Shown here: positions 6,204-6,777 of the stretch, piece by piece
How positions within the stretch are numbered: the stretch's first letter is position 1
Layout: the number at the start of each line of letters is the position of its first letter
NCBI GenBank assembly: GCA_029265085.1
Contig: JAJUJY010000206.1
Span: 1-6,777, forward strand
Length of the DNA: 6,777 nucleotides
From: Chloroflexota bacterium
GTDB lineage: Bacteria; Chloroflexota; Anaerolineae; Anaerolineales; Anaerolineaceae
Direction of reading: 5' to 3'
Notes under the pieces: generated by a model
Told to the model about the DNA's origin: nothing
What the model saw: the letters and a program-made list of their open reading frames with translations, nothing else
Databases searched by the model: none
Translations under genes and position numbers: made by a program

Positions 6204-6777
6204 TTATTCGGTTACTGGCGGTGCTGTCACGCTGCGCGGTCCCTGAACCACCACTGTACTCAAATCCACGGAATCAAGGATTGCCCGCACTTTCACAATA
6301 TCAAAATCAGCTGTCTTTTTGAAAATCCACACCGGCGGGTGATCATACACACTGAATGCTTCTTCTGCCGCCAGCAGGTTATTATTGAATAAGGGCAGCC
6401 TGGGTTCCGCATTCCAGGCAAAGGTACCGCCAACGTCAGATACTTGCAGCGGGCCAAGCACAAACGGAGATTGAAAATGAGCAGCCAGTTCAAAACCCAG
6501 GCGGCCGTCAAATAAAGCCCGGTAATATTCCAGCGTCATCGGGTAGGTTGGCGGAATTCGCGGCGCAGACCAGATCGCCCGCTGGGATGGAAGAATTAAG
6601 TAATCCGCCTGAGCCAATACTTCCAAAAACATACGCTTCTTGTTCTCGTCATCATACCAGCGCACTTCATTGGTCAGGCCGCTATAAAACTGTCCAAATG
6701 GATCATAACCAAGAAATGGGAAAGGCAGCCCTTCATCCCAGCTCTCATTGGCAATCACAGAGCGAGAAACCCGCACC
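6204..6777 (-). CDS. C-terminal part of a probable DUF2298/Chlor_Arch_YYY polytopic membrane protein (5' end beyond window)
   Basis: The frame enters from the right edge with no stop, so the first codon seen (GTG at 6776) is internal rather than a start; 191 residues are visible, ending at TAA 6206-6204. Recognisable parts are ANESWDEGLPFP (9-20), VRWYDDENKKR, then VLAQADYLILPSQRAIWSAP followed by PPTYPMTLEYYRALFDGRLGFEL, and near the end AEEAFSVYDHPPVWIFKK. From memory this order is typical of the extracytoplasmic C-terminal tail of the large hydrophobic DUF2298/Chlor_Arch_YYY proteins (about 700-900 residues or longer) of Chloroflexota and archaea. They resemble GT-C membrane glycosyltransferases, but their substrate is not established. 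No membrane span is seen in this part, as expected for the tail. A GT39-like relative is the alternative. The 12-bp hairpin at 5986-6021 is its likely terminator. Confidence 0.72.
   Translation of the reverse strand, partial: VRVSRSVIANESWDEGLPFPFLGYDPFGQFYSGLTNEVRWYDDENKKRMFLEVLAQADYLILPSQRAIWSAPRIPPTYPMTLEYYRALFDGRLGFELAAHFQSPFVLGPLQVSDVGGTFAWNAEPRLPLFNNNLLAAEEAFSVYDHPPVWIFKKTADFDIVKVRAILDSVDLSTVVVQGPRSVTAPPVTE

Noticed and set aside
6774..6776. GTG at 6776 as the start of the membrane-protein gene
   Set aside because: The frame is open to the window edge, and the visible sequence matches only the tail of a much longer family, so the gene must begin outside the window.

Overview
The window looks like chromosomal DNA of a member of the Chloroflexota, most likely class Anaerolineae. 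The grounds are indirect: a C-terminal fragment resembling the large polytopic DUF2298/Chlor_Arch_YYY membrane proteins (known mainly from Chloroflexota and archaea), a TPR-GGDEF regulator, long exported beta-rich proteins of a style common in that class, a base composition near 50% G+C by eye, and strong AGGAGG ribosome binding sites. No RNA gene, insertion sequence, CRISPR array or phage gene is visible.

Every supported gene lies on the minus strand, so transcription runs from high to low coordinates. In that order: (a) 6777-6204, the C-terminal 190 or so residues of a membrane protein that continues past the right edge; (b) 6203-5914, a 290-bp non-coding segment with two candidate promoters, an A+T-rich imperfect hairpin, a 12-bp perfect hairpin with a T tract, and a second G+C-rich hairpin; (c) 5913-5830, a 27-codon ORF with a perfect AGGAGG, whose stop codon overlaps the ribosome binding site of the next gene; (d) 5818-3371, an 815-residue exported, tryptophan-rich, multi-module surface protein; (e) 3370-3194, a gap holding a 16-bp inverted repeat; (f) 3193-1481, a cytoplasmic diguanylate cyclase with about seven TPRs and an intact inhibitory site; (g) 1480-1275, a gap with a cluster of short repeats and a perfect palindrome next to a ribosome binding site; (h) 1274-1, a second exported protein with a beta-rich N-terminal half and TPR-like helices, running off the left edge.

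The genes do not form an evident pathway. Two exported proteins flank a c-di-GMP synthase, which suggests surface or envelope biology, but gaps of 177 and 206 bp separate the large genes, and a single operon is not shown. The most unusual part is the leader of the 815-residue protein. The best promoter lies upstream of an intrinsic-terminator-like hairpin, and a tiny ORF with an excellent ribosome binding site sits between that hairpin and the big gene. This arrangement suggests either attenuation and translational coupling or an unannotated small peptide gene.
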